Positions 33,154-46,518 are shown, numbered from the stretch's first letter. The stretch is 64,000 bases of DNA from Trachythela sp. YZ-2020 (GCA_016169945.1 JADLSH010000331.1:868001-932000), one strand, 5' to 3'. Notes: a model not told the origin generated them from the sequence alone. A program made the numbers and translations.

Positions 33154-33352
33154 GGGAAGATCAGCCGTATCTTTTTGGTGGTACAGGCTTTCTGATGAGA
33201 TAGTTATGAAAATGAAAGTCTATGTAGAAATGTAGAAATCGTCCATTTCCAAGAACACCAATCATAAAACATTTTCATATTAGGTATGTAATGGCCTTGT
33301 ACGTTTGGAGTTCAAGTATATCAAAGTTTGAGTTAATGCAAAGTATACTTAC

Positions 33353-33870
33353 TAAGATGGAAACCAAAACCAAGATAGACAACACGGAAGCAATACAAAC
33401 AATCAAGATAATCTTCCACAATTCTAGCCCTTCGTCATCTTCAGACTTGCGTCTAACTGATAATCTTTGAATAGTAAACGGTGTTGATCTATTATCTCTT
33501 GCTTCAATGAGGGGTTCTTGAATTTCCTGAATGGTTGGAGTCGCTTCAGTTGGATTGAATATCACATCAATATCTGCAACAATACTTCCAGCAGAAAATG
33601 AGTTAACAATAATACCAATAAACCCACGTTTATTTTCATATAATGGAATCAAGAATAGGAGAAATCTTCTTCTCATTTCATTAAAAGCCCCACTGGCGGG
33701 GTTTTGTAGACCAGGAGTGAAGGGTTCATCAATGGTAATTAAAATAACGAATATAACTGCCCCTTCTGGTGGAGTCAGCTGAGTAGTTGTTGTGGTTGTT
33801 GTTGTACCAGGTGTTGTGGTGACTTCTGTGATCGCTGGCGTAGTATTGTCTTCGGCATCTTTTTCTGTAG
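33353..33870 (-). CDS. exon encoding Thr-rich linker, SEA domain and membrane helix
   Basis: A minus-strand 518-bp exon between the acceptor TTTTGTAACAG and the donor GTAAGT (33,347-33,352). After two bases of a split codon it reads 172 residues: an acidic start, a TTTPGTTTTTTTT linker, then a SEA domain (VIFVILITIDEPFTPGLQ, SGAFNEMRRRFLLFLIPLY, GFIGIIVNSFSAGSIVADID). GSIVA lies where SEA domains self-cleave (GSVVV). After an acidic segment comes a membrane helix (KIILIVCIASVLSILVLVSI). SEA domains occur in mucin-like and adhesion proteins at the cell surface. Upstream exons were not found before the LINE at 33,930, so only the C-terminal part is here. Confidence 0.75.
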
Positions 33871-34848
33871 CTGTTACAAAACAGTATTAAAATTATAAGC
33901 CTAAGCAAAAACAAAAATTGATTTGCAAATAAATGAAAGTAAGTGATGTTGGTGAGCGACTTTAACGTTTTAATAATCGGTACATTTGTAACAATTTAAT
34001 TTTCGCCAAATTGTCTGAAAATCCAACACGTGGACGTGCAATTCTCGATTTAATTTTAATCAACACCCCAGAAATTCTGTCTGGTATCGGCTTAAGTCAC
34101 CATAATTCATTGTTCACCCGTCCTATAACAAACCCCCACAAGGTGAAAGCAGAACATGCATTTAGAATGTCCGTAAAGCCAAGCATTAAATTTTGTTTTG
34201 GAAGATGGTTAACAACAACTGATTGGTCATTCCTTGACACTCTACCAACCTGTACAGAAAAGGACACGGCCTTTCAATCGTTGTTATATTTTGCCATTGA
34301 AACTTTCTTCCCTTTACGGAAAATGAAACACATCCGACTGACAAGCCCTGGATTACTTCTGAATTAAATATTTTAGTCCGGCAACGTCAGCAAGCCATGT
34401 TTATAGACCCCATGTTTAAAAAACAAGGTTAACAGATTAAGCAACAGTCTCAGGAGTTCTTTTTTAGAGTAAAGTGAAAAACTGGGATGATACAACTTCC
34501 TGGTGGCAGTCTATTAACCAGCTCGCAGGGATCCCTAAGAAGAATAGAACAGTAACAAGTGCCATTGAACCGGGTATAGAAATCTACTCCACTGAGTAAG
34601 GTACTAGGATTAAGCAAATTTTCCTGCGTATCACAAACTTATTGCGACCTTTACATCAAGTGGAAAATGTTGAACTGACTTTGCATTGGAAAACGAAATC
34701 GTTTCGAAGTATCGGATATCTCCGGAGGACGTCCATACAAAGCTCTCTAACCTAAAGGCGTTAGAGCATCGGGCCCTGGCAACGCACCTACATGGACTTT
34801 GAAAGATCTTGCCATGCAGCTTTCGTTAGCTGTCGCCTTCATTTTTAA

Positions 34849-36482
34849 AGGGACACTCCACCCCCAGAACAATTGCCGCTCATATAAAAGCCCTATATAA
34901 GCCTACTTTGGAATGAATGTTCCTTCCTCTCAATTTGTTTTAGTTTGCGAGAAATTTAACTTTGTTTCATTGATTGCCTCGTACCTTTTCGCCGCCATGT
35001 TTGTTGAATCGCGGGCTAATGCGGTCGTTCCTATGAGTGCTGTGACGTAAGTGTGGGACAGCACAACTTGCATAATCATAATATCATATCAGATTGCTTC
35101 GAGTATTTGCATAGTCACTCTTACAAAAGCTTTTTAGTTTTCTTTTAAATATTTTTCAACTGGAGATGCCTCATTGCATGGTTCCAGAGTGTACAAACTA
35201 CTCACGGAAAACTGTGGGAATCAGCTACCACAGAGTTCCAAAGGAAAAAAGTTTGCGACAAGCGTGGTTGGCGAAAATCCGCAGAGTAAACCCACGCGAT
35301 TTAAATAATTCATGTGTTTGCTCGGCGCATTTTACACCTGACTGCTTCGAAACGACGCAAGATCTTGTGCCTGGCTACCGACAAAAGGCTAAGCTAAAAC
35401 CAGATGCGGTGCCATCTATATTTACGCGGACTAAGCCAGAGAAACCAAGAACCACAGGGCGAAGAAGAAATCAAATCCGCTCTGAACAAGCCAGACAAGA
35501 GGTATTAAGCAAGCTGTATATTAAAAACTTGTACACTGTGTGTCAATTATGTTGTAGTTTTCATATTGTAGCAGAATTAACTTTCTAGACATTTGTACGT
35601 AAAAAATAGAAATAAAGCATTATAAACACTTCAATGATGTTTATGTTGTACATGTGTATATTTTTATTGATTTCATATTGGGATGTTTATACGAGTCTAT
35701 AAACCGGTTACAGTGTTTTATATATAGTACATTTGGCATTGGGGCTAGGAAAATTGTGATTTGGACCAGCGTCTAGGGCCCTATCTACATGATTCTAGCT
35801 ACTGCATAAGTACTTACCAGCCCTCATGCAAAGTGTCTTAGTCCATAGCTTGTAACTGAGGTGGGCTGGTGATAAAAACAAGTTGTGAGCGATTTCGGGT
35901 CAGTTTCCACATAACAGTTACAAGCTGTAAATGCAACCATCATCTTGGTCCTACTTCTGACATCATTTCGGGTTAGTAATACGGAAAATCACCCAGTATA
36001 GGAAAACCAAAAACTTGTGTATTAATGTAAAGCCCCCCGTTATAAATTCACACCCTGCACTGTATTTAGACACTGCATATCTATTTTGTTTAAGATGTTC
36101 TGCTCAGATCGTCCTATATCTTCGTCTACTTGAGAAGAGCTGCCAGTACTCGATCGGGACATAATTAAAAATTATCAAACAGAGAATAAACGTTCAACAA
36201 CAGAATTTATATGACCGAAATCAATCACGAAGCGCTTGTTTTGTTGTTTTTCGCAGTGAGTCGCTGTTGCTATCCCACACTTACGTCACAGCACTCATAG
36301 GAACGACCGCATTCGCCCGCGATTCAACAAACATGGCGGCGAAAATGTACGAGGAAATCAGTGAAACAAAGTTAAATTTCTCGCAAACGAAAAAGAATTG
36401 AGACGAAGGAACATTCATTCCAAAGTAGGCTCATATAGGGCTTTTATATGAGCAGCAATTGTTCTGGGGGTGGAGTGTCCCT
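34849..36482 (+). mobile_element. 1.63-kb Kolobok-like DNA transposon with THAP gene
   Basis: Inverted repeats of about 210 bp (start AGGGACACTCCACCCCCAGA; about 95% alike by eye) enclose one gene for a THAP protein. Flanks are TTAA (34,845-34,848) and TTGA (36,483-36,486). Restoring TTAA on the right would turn the split LINE codon from Asp into Asn, the usual residue in this RT segment (FNxS), so a later A-to-G change is likely. TTAA duplication plus a THAP-bearing protein is the Kolobok pattern. A DDE catalytic domain is missing, so the copy is non-autonomous. Confidence 0.75.
35166..35588 (+). CDS. THAP-domain protein of the Kolobok-like element
   Basis: 140 residues. Residues 1-86 form a complete C2CH THAP zinc finger: C4, C9, W34, C52 and H55, followed by FTPDCF and the closing AVPSIF (81-86). 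This module binds DNA in a sequence-specific way, e.g. transposon ends in P and Kolobok elements. A basic stretch (KPEKPRTTGRRRNQIRSEQA) follows, then a short unrelated tail. THAP transposases are several hundred residues long, so this is the DNA-binding part alone. AG/GTATTAAG near 35,500 could be a splice donor leading to a longer product. AATAAA lies at about 35,611. It could act as a competitor at element ends; that is inference. Confidence 0.75.
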   Translation: MPHCMVPECTNYSRKTVGISYHRVPKEKSLRQAWLAKIRRVNPRDLNNSCVCSAHFTPDCFETTQDLVPGYRQKAKLKPDAVPSIFTRTKPEKPRTTGRRRNQIRSEQARQEVLSKLYIKNLYTVCQLCCSFHIVAELTF

Positions 36483-37269
36483 TTGACGCGTCAATACAAG
36501 AGTGGTTTGTTCCAGATACATGGAAAGAAGCAGATGTTTTACCCGTTCCTAAATCAAGTGCAAAGATCTGGAAAATGACATACGCCCAATATCATTCACG
36601 CCAATCATCTCAAAAACGATGGAACATTTTGGTCCTGAATGGATCACATCATAAATCAGACATCTTGTTGACCGAAAAAATGTTGGATCACTTGCCAACC
36701 AACAACTCGTGCCCTCCTGTCATTTGTTCACCACCTGTACAAAGCTACTGAACAACTTAAACAGTGTATTCTGGTCTTCCTTCTAGACTTCAGTGAAGCT
36801 TTTGACCGGATATACCACCATATCCTTATGAAGAAATTGGCGAATGGATCCCATCTTGATTGCTTGAGTGAGAAGATTCCTGACTGGCAGAAAACAGGGA
36901 GTAAAGATAGGAAAATTTACTTATGGCTTTGAAAGTAAACGTTGGCGTCTTGGGTCCGAGCCTGTTCATGATAATGATTAAAGATTTATTAATTGAATCA
37001 GACGATAGATGAAAATATGTCGACGATAGAACCCTTTCAGAGACCATCACTACAAGTCAAGTATCGGCTTTTCAAACTGCTCCAGACGAAATTAAGTAGT
37101 GTTGTGAAAATAACATCAGGTCTATGAATAGGAGCGAAGCTTACGTCGCGCGTGGCTTATTCAAGTCATCCATGACAAAAGTCAAAGGAAAGTTTGTACT
37201 GATTTATGTGACTTTCAGCTCAAAGTGTTAACGACATTTGATACAATCAGTGCATGTCCATTGACTTAG

Positions 37270-37735
37270 TTGAGATTTGAAGGCGGAAAGGAGGGAGCTA
37301 GCGCATGGGGTAGCCAAGGGAGGAATGGGGGGGGGGGGTTCGGACCCCCCACTTTTCTGCATAACCACTTTTGTAATTATTCGAAAAAACTCAGGAGAAA
37401 CAATGGGGGGGGGGGGCAAGGAAAATATCCCCCCAAATCTAAAGTCTTACAATCCTTAACAATAAGCCATGGCTTAACGCAATATTATAATCTGTATAAT
37501 ATCTGTATAATTTTAACCCCAGAATGCAGGAAATCGTGTTTCAGGGACTCCTCGGGGGGCATCCCCCCGAATTTTCCTAGGCGACATCCCACCGACCACC
37601 TTAGGTGGCTTGCGCCTTCGGCGCTCGAGCTCGCTCTTGCTCTTAGTTGTTCTTTGTATTCGACGATTACACACCCCGCACTCGTTAAAGGCTGGCTACG
37701 CCCCTGGGCTAGCGAAAATGTCAATATATAATAAT
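37270..37735. repeat. G/C-run rich dispersed repeat
   Basis: Three runs of G or C (37,326-37,352, 37,405-37,416, 37,553-37,567) sit in otherwise mixed sequence, with a palindromic GGGGGGCATCCCCCC and GGCGCTCGAGCTCGCTC. Overlapping frames of up to 153 codons here are Gly/Pro-rich by-products of the runs. Probably a non-coding repeat end. Confidence 0.4.
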
Positions 37736-39599
37736 TAAACTGTTGGTACAGTATCTGTGGTATCTTGTTTAATATATCATATATGTGGCAGAAAAACTAT
37801 TAGGAGATTTAGAACGAAATCAGTGGAGCTTTGTCTAATATTGTGGGATAAATTGTGTAATTTAGTCGCTAGGAATTGGTATCAGTATCACTGGTGAAAA
37901 TGTCTTAAACCTGGTTTAGGGCCCATAAGACCTGTTATAGGAGTTTATAGTAACTATTTGTGACAGTTGGCTTGGGCGTGTTTGGAAAAACAAACCCTGT
38001 GATTATACGGAAATTACTTATTAGTGATTTGTTTATATATTTTTATGTCATGGCTATTTGATAAGTTCACAGGCAAAATGTTTACATGGCAAAAAGATCC
38101 ATCTTATAAGATGGGTTACCCTGATGCACCATGTAAACTGTCACCCAGGAAAACTATAAAATTCCTATAACAGCTATGGTTTCTCCCTTGCCATATAACA
38201 CAACTAGCCAGATAGCTTACCCCATATAAGCAGGCCCTAAGGAAGTAGGTTGAAAGCATTTAATGTATTTGGTAATTTTTGCTACATCTGAGATACTCAA
38301 GTTTGACATCTTTATCCCATTTCTACATATTATTTTACATGCCAGGCATAGTTGAAAATGCCGACAGTACCTTGAAGTGATATAGGTATGGACTGGAATT
38401 GTTCTCTTGACAAATATTATGAATGCTGCTTTGGTAAACTTTAATAACCATACAAGAGGGTGTGGTCTTATATTACGTGTGACTTTGCTTTGGCCTCATT
38501 AGGGGCACATGCCATTGCCCACCTGCATTTTAAGGAAATTGAGGTTTGAAAACGTTTTTTATTCATGCATAATATTCATCCTGGTAAAATAGAAAAGGAC
38601 AAGAACTGTCAAAATACTTTGATCCATGGATCCCATGAAACTGCACACATTGACATGATGATTTTATTGCTAATTCACTATAAATTTTTGTGCTACTCTA
38701 ATACAAATTTATTGTAGGTTTGTAAATGAATTTCTGTGCTTGTTAATTCCAAGTTGCTTTCTCCTCATTTATCAGTGAAATGGTTGTTTAAACAGCTCTT
38801 TCAGTTCTTTTCCATCAACCGACATTGTATTTCCTTTATTGATTCACTGAGTGTGGGCCAAATTATTCTATTCCAAATATATATTACCATTACTGAACAG
38901 TATTTTGATGAGCTTTTTTTACTGATAATAAACCTTTTTATAACCAAGGCCTAATTCCCTTTGAGGAATAAAATCCTCTGGCATTAGCTAAAGTAAAATA
39001 CTTGCGAGTTCCATGAATAGGCACCACAAATAAAGATTTAATAAAGATTGTGTATGGACAGCTCTCAATGAAAACCCTTTCTACAAAATTCCTTGGGAAA
39101 GGATGTATTTTGTCATTCGGAATAACTGTGTTCGCTCAAAGCAAGGAAATTACTTGGAACTTTAGGAACAATATTTTAAAACTCATATTTTAAACATACA
39201 TTATAAAATTTAATATAACACAACAGAAATACACATGTTTATATGTTATATTAAATGTTATATTATGGGATATTATTCAGTTCAAACCAGTGATTCAAAC
39301 AGCTGTATACTTATATACGCATTCACAATTAATAAACCGAACAATCTATATCAGTCATAACTTTCATATAATAATTCCTGTATTTCCACAATTGACTTGT
39401 ATAGCTGTTTAATAATCAGCCGAACTATACTGAGCGGATTACATGCAAACATTTGGTAGCTTCGAGAGTGTGATTTTAATGTTTTTCATCCTTTTATGCG
39501 GCGAAAACATTGCGGAAGACGTTGCTTGTTAATCGGCCAAGTAATTTTTGGATACCGTGAAACAGGTAACCTTATTTTTGGAAAACTAATCCAAGGGAC
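37736..39599. other. intergenic, no gene
   Basis: AT-rich. A weak inverted pair (TTAGGGCCCATAAGACCTG at 37,917 and CAGGCCCTAA near 38,226, with TATAGGAGTTTATAG/CTATAAAATTCCTATA inside) may be an old MITE. No coding signal. Confidence 0.35.
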
Positions 39600-40250
39600 G
39601 ACCACGTAACTTATGTGGTGAAAAAGGTTTCGAAACATGCTAAGACTTCTTAAGCAATCTTGCGCTGACGCTACAACTTTGATTAAAGTGTACGTAACAT
39701 GCATAAGACCAATCTTGGATTATTGTACTCAAAGTTGGCATTATAACATCCCTAAATACTTATCGAAAGATATTGAAAGAATACATTCAAGAGCTTTCAA
39801 AATCGTCAGTCCATCACTAGCATACGGCGACGCTATGGCAGTATTAAATATACCAACCTTGTTTTCAACCTTGTATTCGGCAATTTTTAAGAATAAGGTT
39901 CTTCCTCAGACAAGTCCACTATCTTAACTTGTTGAAACCGTGAAAAGACGTTCTAGTCACAATTTACGTTTTTCCAAAAAAACTTGTTGCGTTTAAATGT
40001 AGAAGTACTTAGTAGAACTAATCGTTTTAGAGACTCGTTTCTTCCGTCGACCGTAAAACTGTAGCTACAATAAATCTTAAAACTGAAATTTACTTTGATT
40101 ACATTTTCATTTTATATTTTATTATTTAGTAGGACCTACGTTTTTAACTATTTGTATATAATGAAATTGATTTAATATAAGAATGTAGATGATAGATGTA
40201 TTTCAACCTCGCGGTCGCAAAGTCCAAAATTAAAAATAAATTATAAATTA
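39600..40250 (+). mobile_element. 5'-truncated LINE, ORF2 C-terminus
   Basis: The frame 39,637-39,927 reads MLRLLKQSCADATTLIKVYV and CIRPILDYCTQSWHYNIPKY, then RIHSRAFKIV, the region after the RT in CR1/L2 ORF2 (similar to 62,200-62,560). A frameshift follows before a HNLRF...FFRR tail at about 39,960. The 3' end is AT-rich. Confidence 0.7.
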
Positions 40251-43200
40251 AAAATTCTAAATAAGAAACAAAAGGAATATAGTCTCAGCAATTAACATAA
40301 ATATTTTATGCTATTTAGTTTTGTGCTGCGAACTAATAACGAAAACGAAATTGAAAACACGATCTCGTTCCGTCTATATTTTGGAGTATAATTGTGGTTG
40401 ATTGAAAGGCAGTGCCTTGTTCGTAAATTTTAAGTACACGAATTTCTAAAAATTAAGTAATGTTCGATTCGTTTGCCTAAATCTCGCAACTTTGTGCTAT
40501 GAAATTTAGCTTAACTCTCAATGAACAATATTAGTTTTATATCGCACAAAATTAGCAGCATGTCCACCGCAAAAAAATCTATAGTTCAGCGTCAATGAAT
40601 ATAACAGTAACTTACAGTATGTGCGCCACAAGGATTTGTAACACAAAATAATACTGATTAATATAAATCGAAATGTGAATAACTGATTTAGAACACCTTA
40701 TAGAAGGGTAAAAGGTACATAATTCCTACTATACATATCTTCTGAAAGAATTTGCCAGGGCATCCCCATCCCTCTTTACACTGGTGCATGTATCATGCTT
40801 GTTTAGTGACGGATTTTCGTACTAGGTCATCAGTCTCAAAAACGATCAATCGTAATAATGAATTTTGCCAAGGTAATGAGAATATTGGGACTGAATGAAG
40901 TAGAAGGGTTCCAACTTTTGAGTAATATAATGTCAGTTATGGCTAGGAAAGGGTTTGCATTTCTAGCCATTGAGATAAACTTTTGAGATAAGTGAAGCAT
41001 GTGCTGGTGCAAAACAAAGTTGTTATAAATATGCTTCGTCATATATGTGGAGTCGTTGCAACTTCACTTCCCTTATTGAAACACGCATTGTTCCGGCATG
41101 TGCTTCGATAATAACATGGATATGGATACTTCGTTTACGGTCACCGTAAAAAATATCAGTGAAATTCTTACCCGGTCCACTTCCTTCAAAACGTTTCACA
41201 CGACGTTTGTTGAGTGGTTGTTCACGAAGGACATAAAACTCTTTCTTAGCTTCTTCCCCACGTCCAAGAGACATATTTAATTCTATTAAACAAAAGTAAT
41301 TAGTGAACAACAGAAATTGTATATAGAACAAGACTCTATTTTAAACATTCTGTCGACTAATAATATTAAAATTTAAAATGTTTCCCTGGAGAGGCGGGGG
41401 GGATGGGGGATTTCGGGCTTTATCTTCACAAAGCTAAAATATCCTGTTCATATCAATCACAAAACTTACAACTCTAAGAAACATAGGAAAATCAATTTGA
41501 GAGAACACGTGTGTGAAACGAGGCTTGTGTGATCGCGTGAAAAATTCTTAAGTGATCATTACTGATCATCGCTACGGCAAAAAACGTTAACTAAAGGCAA
41601 TAACGATGACGTAACTCCAGGTCCGTAACTAAATTCCAGCCTCCTGATTGGTTTCTCACGATGTATCAAGCGATACGGATCTCTCGCGTTTTCGCGGGAA
41701 TTGGGATTTAAGCCAAAAATTTGGCTGGGAACTGGGTTTTGGGACACCTGCTTCAAGACCCTCGATAAAACTATGTTACAAATGCCTGCATAAATTTGCT
41801 ACTGAACCAGAGTAAGAAGCGAAACTTAAGCTTCGTTGCCATGAAAGAACAAACATTAGATTATGATTGTCAATCCATTACAAACGCCTTTTTATTCCTA
41901 AGTTTACCCCACAGAAATAGCTTTACCTTCTATATACTCTATGTTTTAGTAGACAAAAATAATACCTGGCAACTTCTGTTCTTCCCAAGACTGCTCTAAT
42001 GACAATTTCTTGTGCCAGTCTTCGGCCAACTCATTTCCATCTATTCCTAAAGTTTATATTTGCTGATATTAGTATTTTATTGCAATATGTTCCTTTTAAA
42101 GAAAGGTTAATGTTAATTGTTTTCACATTACTGAAACAAATTATTTTTGTGTCGTCCTGTTTTTTAACCCAGAACTTCATTGAGCCCAATACCGTAATTC
42201 GACATGGAACCCTTCTCAATCGTCTTTGCGTAATTGCAAATAGAATACCAAGGGCTTTTCATAAAAAAATATAGAGCAAGACATAGGGAGATATTGAGGA
42301 AGGTGGTTGTCAAAACATTTTACCTGAATTCGAGGCTTAATTCAAAGAATTTGAATAATAGCGGTAAATTTAATGTATCTTTGAATTGTAGAAAGATAGA
42401 GCGCTCGAATGCTCGATGACTGCATTTTTGCAATAATGTGAAGCGGCCAAAGAAAGGAAACAACAAGAAATTGATATTTTAAACATGTATTTTCGTGCGG
42501 AGAATAATAAGTTGCTAGTTTCTCAGATTAGAACTACCTTAAATAAAGCAGATTTCCTATCCCCGTTTGTTTGATTGAATGCATGTACAAATATTTATTT
42601 ACTGTTAACAAAGGCAGTCCGGCGATAAATATTCTGCTGCTATTTGTGTCCCATAACTGCAGGAGAATTTCAAACTATAGGAAAGGGGGAAATAGTGGAA
42701 TTGACACGCTTTTATATTTGGATAGCTTTATTAACATTTACTTTGCTCTTTAGCAGATTGAATCAGTTGAAAACTAATTAACGTGCATCAGAATACATTT
42801 AATTCCATTTGATGGTTTTAAGAGTGTAACAGAATTATTCTGAAAAGTCAAATTTTCTCTGTGTACAGTTATGTACATTGTTAGAATTCATGCACGAATT
42901 GATATATCTGCACAGATCTAATTAACAGCACAAACTAGTTGTATCCTTAGCTATAAAGATATAATTTCCAAAAATCGGACAAAAATAATCTTTCAAATAT
43001 TTTGATCTCCTGGTTCCTTATTTTAAGTTTGTTCGTCATCTCTTATCCACTATCTTGGATCTTCTTTGTTTCTGGAAACATAACATCATTGCAAAGCAAC
43101 TCACTGCTAATATAATAATAACTAACATGCACACTCAACACCTGACACACGACACACGATTTTTCTCATCTCTGTCAATCAAAAAATGAGGGAACTGCAA

Positions 43201-43535
43201 AAAATTGTTAAAAAAAAAATGGCGGCATGCGTTTGCACCTCTTCACCAGAGAACAGATAAATCTATTTCATATGGAATATTTCAGATGAATGGAAGAAAT
43301 AGAAGTGTTGCCTGTGTATAAGAACAACAGTGCAAAGCATGGAAATATAATAATATATCTATATCTCCAATTCCAACGGTCTCAAAGATTTTTGAATTTT
43401 TTTTTTGAACTTAATAAATATAAATATTTTAACAACAACAATCTGTCCTGTCAATCTGAAATCGGATCATCATATTGTATAGTACAGCGTTGCCTGAGTT
43501 GCAGCATTATAAATAGCTGGTAATAATATAATGGT
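40251..43535. other. intergenic, no convincing gene
   Basis: About 3.3 kb. The only frame of note is 41,023-41,331 (minus, 102 codons): a hydrophobic start (MFYIQFLLFTNYFCLI) and several dibasic sites (RRVKR, DRKR), but no recognised family and an overlapping open frame on the other strand. A G-run lies at 41,393-41,408. Confidence 0.35.
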
Positions 43536-44420
43536 CTAATTAATGGGGTGGTTTTGTGATCTGAAAAAGGCCTTTCAGATACTTGATACATTACATTAAA
43601 TTTCAATAAAGGAATTAAAAGAAATTGAACTAAGTATAAAAATTACGAAATGGTTCGAATCATATCTTCGAACAATAATTTACAAAATGCAAAGTCAACA
43701 TCAAAGTATCTGATCGGCCATCTGCCTCCACCACGCCTTGCAGAGCATATTCAATGACGATGAATTAGAACGCTGGCTCTGCTTCTTGGAAGAAGCAAAA
43801 GATTAATTTAAACTGAATTAGACGGTCTCAAAGGCTGGGCTGATTACAACAAGATCGTTTAAATATTGCAAAAAACGGAGTTATGACCATTGGATCTCGA
43901 CAAAGAATCAATTAACTCAGGGTAGTATAAACATTAAAAACGATGGTAGTGAAACATCAAAGTCGATACTGTTAAATCCTTTAGGAAACAGCCACGACAA
44001 ACACCTTAAAAACGAAATTATTGGAGAAAATAATTGAAAAAAATTGTTGCCTCCATGCCTGATACAACTTCAGTTATTACTGCATTTGCTACGTTGACAG
44101 TTGTTGAGAAGCTGTTCCTTGATATCAAGCCTTGATACAACTACTGTTGCTCAGTCTGGAACGTCTCTGGACGGTTTTGGATGAAAGTAGAAGTCACAAA
44201 ACTGAGAAACTACAGAAGAAGCACTATGCACTCATTGCGAAGTCGCACTTGAACAATATGTGTTCTGAACCATTTGAATTTTTGCCTACAAAGAAAATCT
44301 TTGATTAAATGTGAAAAATGTTAAAAATAAGAAGCAATTGAAAAAATGCACAATTTTACAAAATCAACTCTCTTCTCTTAACTAGTGGAGCAACTACTTT
44401 TAAAGAAATTTAAAAAAAAA
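43536..44420 (+). mobile_element. heavily decayed LINE ORF2
   Basis: Scattered phrases in shifting frames: GWFCDLKKAFQILDT (RT motif A region, 43,543), ITKWFESYLRT (43,640), MTIGSRQR (43,881) and YNYCCSVWNVSG (44,137). The order matches RT motif A to the C-terminal region. No frame is long. Confidence 0.55.
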
Positions 44421-46510
44421 TTTGCGCAAGCCACGCCTTAAACTAACGTAACTGTTAAAGCCTTTGTTATACAGAGCCCTATTATTATAATAATCTGCCA
44501 AGAGATACGTGAATGCTTCGTTCCTTTACCACTTATATAAATTTCCTAATTATTACATACTAATTAAAATGAAATAACATGGCAAAATTTCTAATTGTAT
44601 TAATGTTTTTTTTTGTATATTGTTTAATTACAAGAGTTTTTATTTGTAAAATATTGTTTTATTTGTATTGTATTGTATTAGTATTGTATTAATTTTTGTG
44701 TATTTATTTTTCTCCCATACAATTTTATATCGTCATTTTTGAAGTTTGATAGAAGATAAGATAAAGAAGCAAAGTTATATAACAAATTCTTTTTCCCCTA
44801 CAGACTTGTTTTAAATACAGAAAGTATATCTATCCCTATTCATCCCAAATCATTTATGCAAAAAAAATAAATAAGCAAAAAATTGTTGTTTCAGAACTTT
44901 GTTGTTTAATGGTATAAAAGGCAAATTTTACAAATGCGTAGGAAGAATCATGCATGCGGAGGAAAGGGAAAGGGAACTTTCCAGGCACACGGCACTGCAC
45001 TCAGTTGGAGATTTTCTGGGGAGGTTTGAAGAAAAATGGCAAAACTTTGAAGATGAATCTGGGGTTACTAAAATGCATTCACAAAGCACTATAATATGAA
45101 TGGTAGGAGGGGGATCATCAATTGAAAGTTGGTGATGATGAATGGAACTGCATATAAAAGGACACGTATCACTGAGCAATCACCTGTTATACATAAATTT
45201 CACTTTTAGGTGCGTGTAATGTTTTCCTTTGAGAAACAAAAAGCAAGAGTCAGACTTATTCAGACATTCAGTGATAGTACAAAGATGCAGTATACTGTGG
45301 TCGACTCAATCTGTATACTGATAGCGCGATAAAATAACATCGCTCAGCAGGTGACAATGTGCCATTAAAGCAGGTTAGCATTGCTTTTTCCACCACTTTT
45401 TAGTGCCACATACATGATAAACAGTATTAACATTATTATATTTATTTACATGCTTCAATAACTGCATGCAAGTGCATTTTAAGTCTACCACATTGTTCTG
45501 CACCATATATCATATTTGCTGAAGTTTGATGATTTAGGATTCTCACCTCTTACATATTTGGAAATTGAACCTTAGTTGTAGTAGTTTACTGAATTGTTCC
45601 CTAAAACAGACCCACACCTAAGCAGTATGGAGATCAAGACTTCCTGTGTGTTCAGGTTATTGCTGCGCTCCACTTCAAGCCAATGTAATTCAATTTGTGT
45701 TTGCTGCTCTAATTGCAAAAGTAAAACACCATGCAGATACAACAAAGGCACGATAATAGTATAGTCTAAAGAACATGATGATATTTAATTTTACTTGTAG
45801 CGACGAAGAGGACACAAAGAGAAACATTTCTCTGGAATTTCTCTTTCGCTCGCAATGCAAATGGTTGCAGAACCAATTAAATTTTCTGCAAACTCATTTG
45901 TATTGCGAGTTGTAGCTAAACGTTTCCACTTTCAAAAATCTCACGGTGTATCAAAAAAATAATCCAATTTTTGCGTAATATAATGCTTTAGATATTTAAT
46001 TGTAAATTTAATATTTTGACACTAATAAAAATCAGGTCTTTAGTTGTCCAATGATACCTTTTCGTATTATTCCCTGCGGAAATGACCAAATACAAGCCGA
46101 TTGAAAATTACCGGTCGAAATCGCATATCTTCACGCCTGTGCATATTAATTGAGAAATACATACAGGAGCGAAAAGCCGTTAATGAATAATGTGTTTTGT
46201 TTAACAATTCACAGAAAAGAAAACATTTTATCAACAAAAATAAGCCAGTTCGTAATGTCGCAAATTTTCGAAATCGTAGACAGTCGGACATCTACGGGAT
46301 GGTCGGACCCCTCATGTAATACCGTACAGCCACCACACAAAGAGCCTTAATTACGTTTGTCAAGACGTAAGTTTTCAAGTATACAGCTCACCTATCTTTC
46401 TAACCAAACTAGAAGTATAAAATGATAGATGGCAAATTGGCAATCGGAAAGATTACCTTTCCATGTATGAACGATAGCTTTATTAAGCCGTCATTCATAA
46501 AAAAAAACAA
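44421..46510. other. intergenic, no gene
   Basis: AT-rich; TTGTATTG-like short repeats at 44,650-44,690. A 66-codon frame at 44,899 has no recognisable features. Nothing supported. Confidence 0.35.
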
Positions 46511-46518
46511 GTAATGAA

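Larger units (their letters stand above)
33930..37250 (+). mobile_element. decayed CR1/L2-type LINE, split by a Kolobok-like element
   Basis: Endonuclease remains lead in: SDFN near 33,955, then ENPTRGRAILDLILIN (34,015). A linker follows. The RT starts at LSLAVAFIF (34,847) and resumes after the insertion as DASIQEWFVPDTWKEADVLP (36,485). KYVDDRTLSETI (37,013) is motif C. Stops are scattered throughout. The two parts join in frame, showing the insertion was clean. Confidence 0.75.

Noticed and set aside
37228..37731. Overlapping frames of up to 153 codons on both strands
   Set aside because: Created by G and C runs; Gly/Pro-rich without domain features.
44899..45179. Frames of 66 (plus) and 83 (minus) codons
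   Set aside because: Mutually overlapping, no motif, no splice or promoter context.
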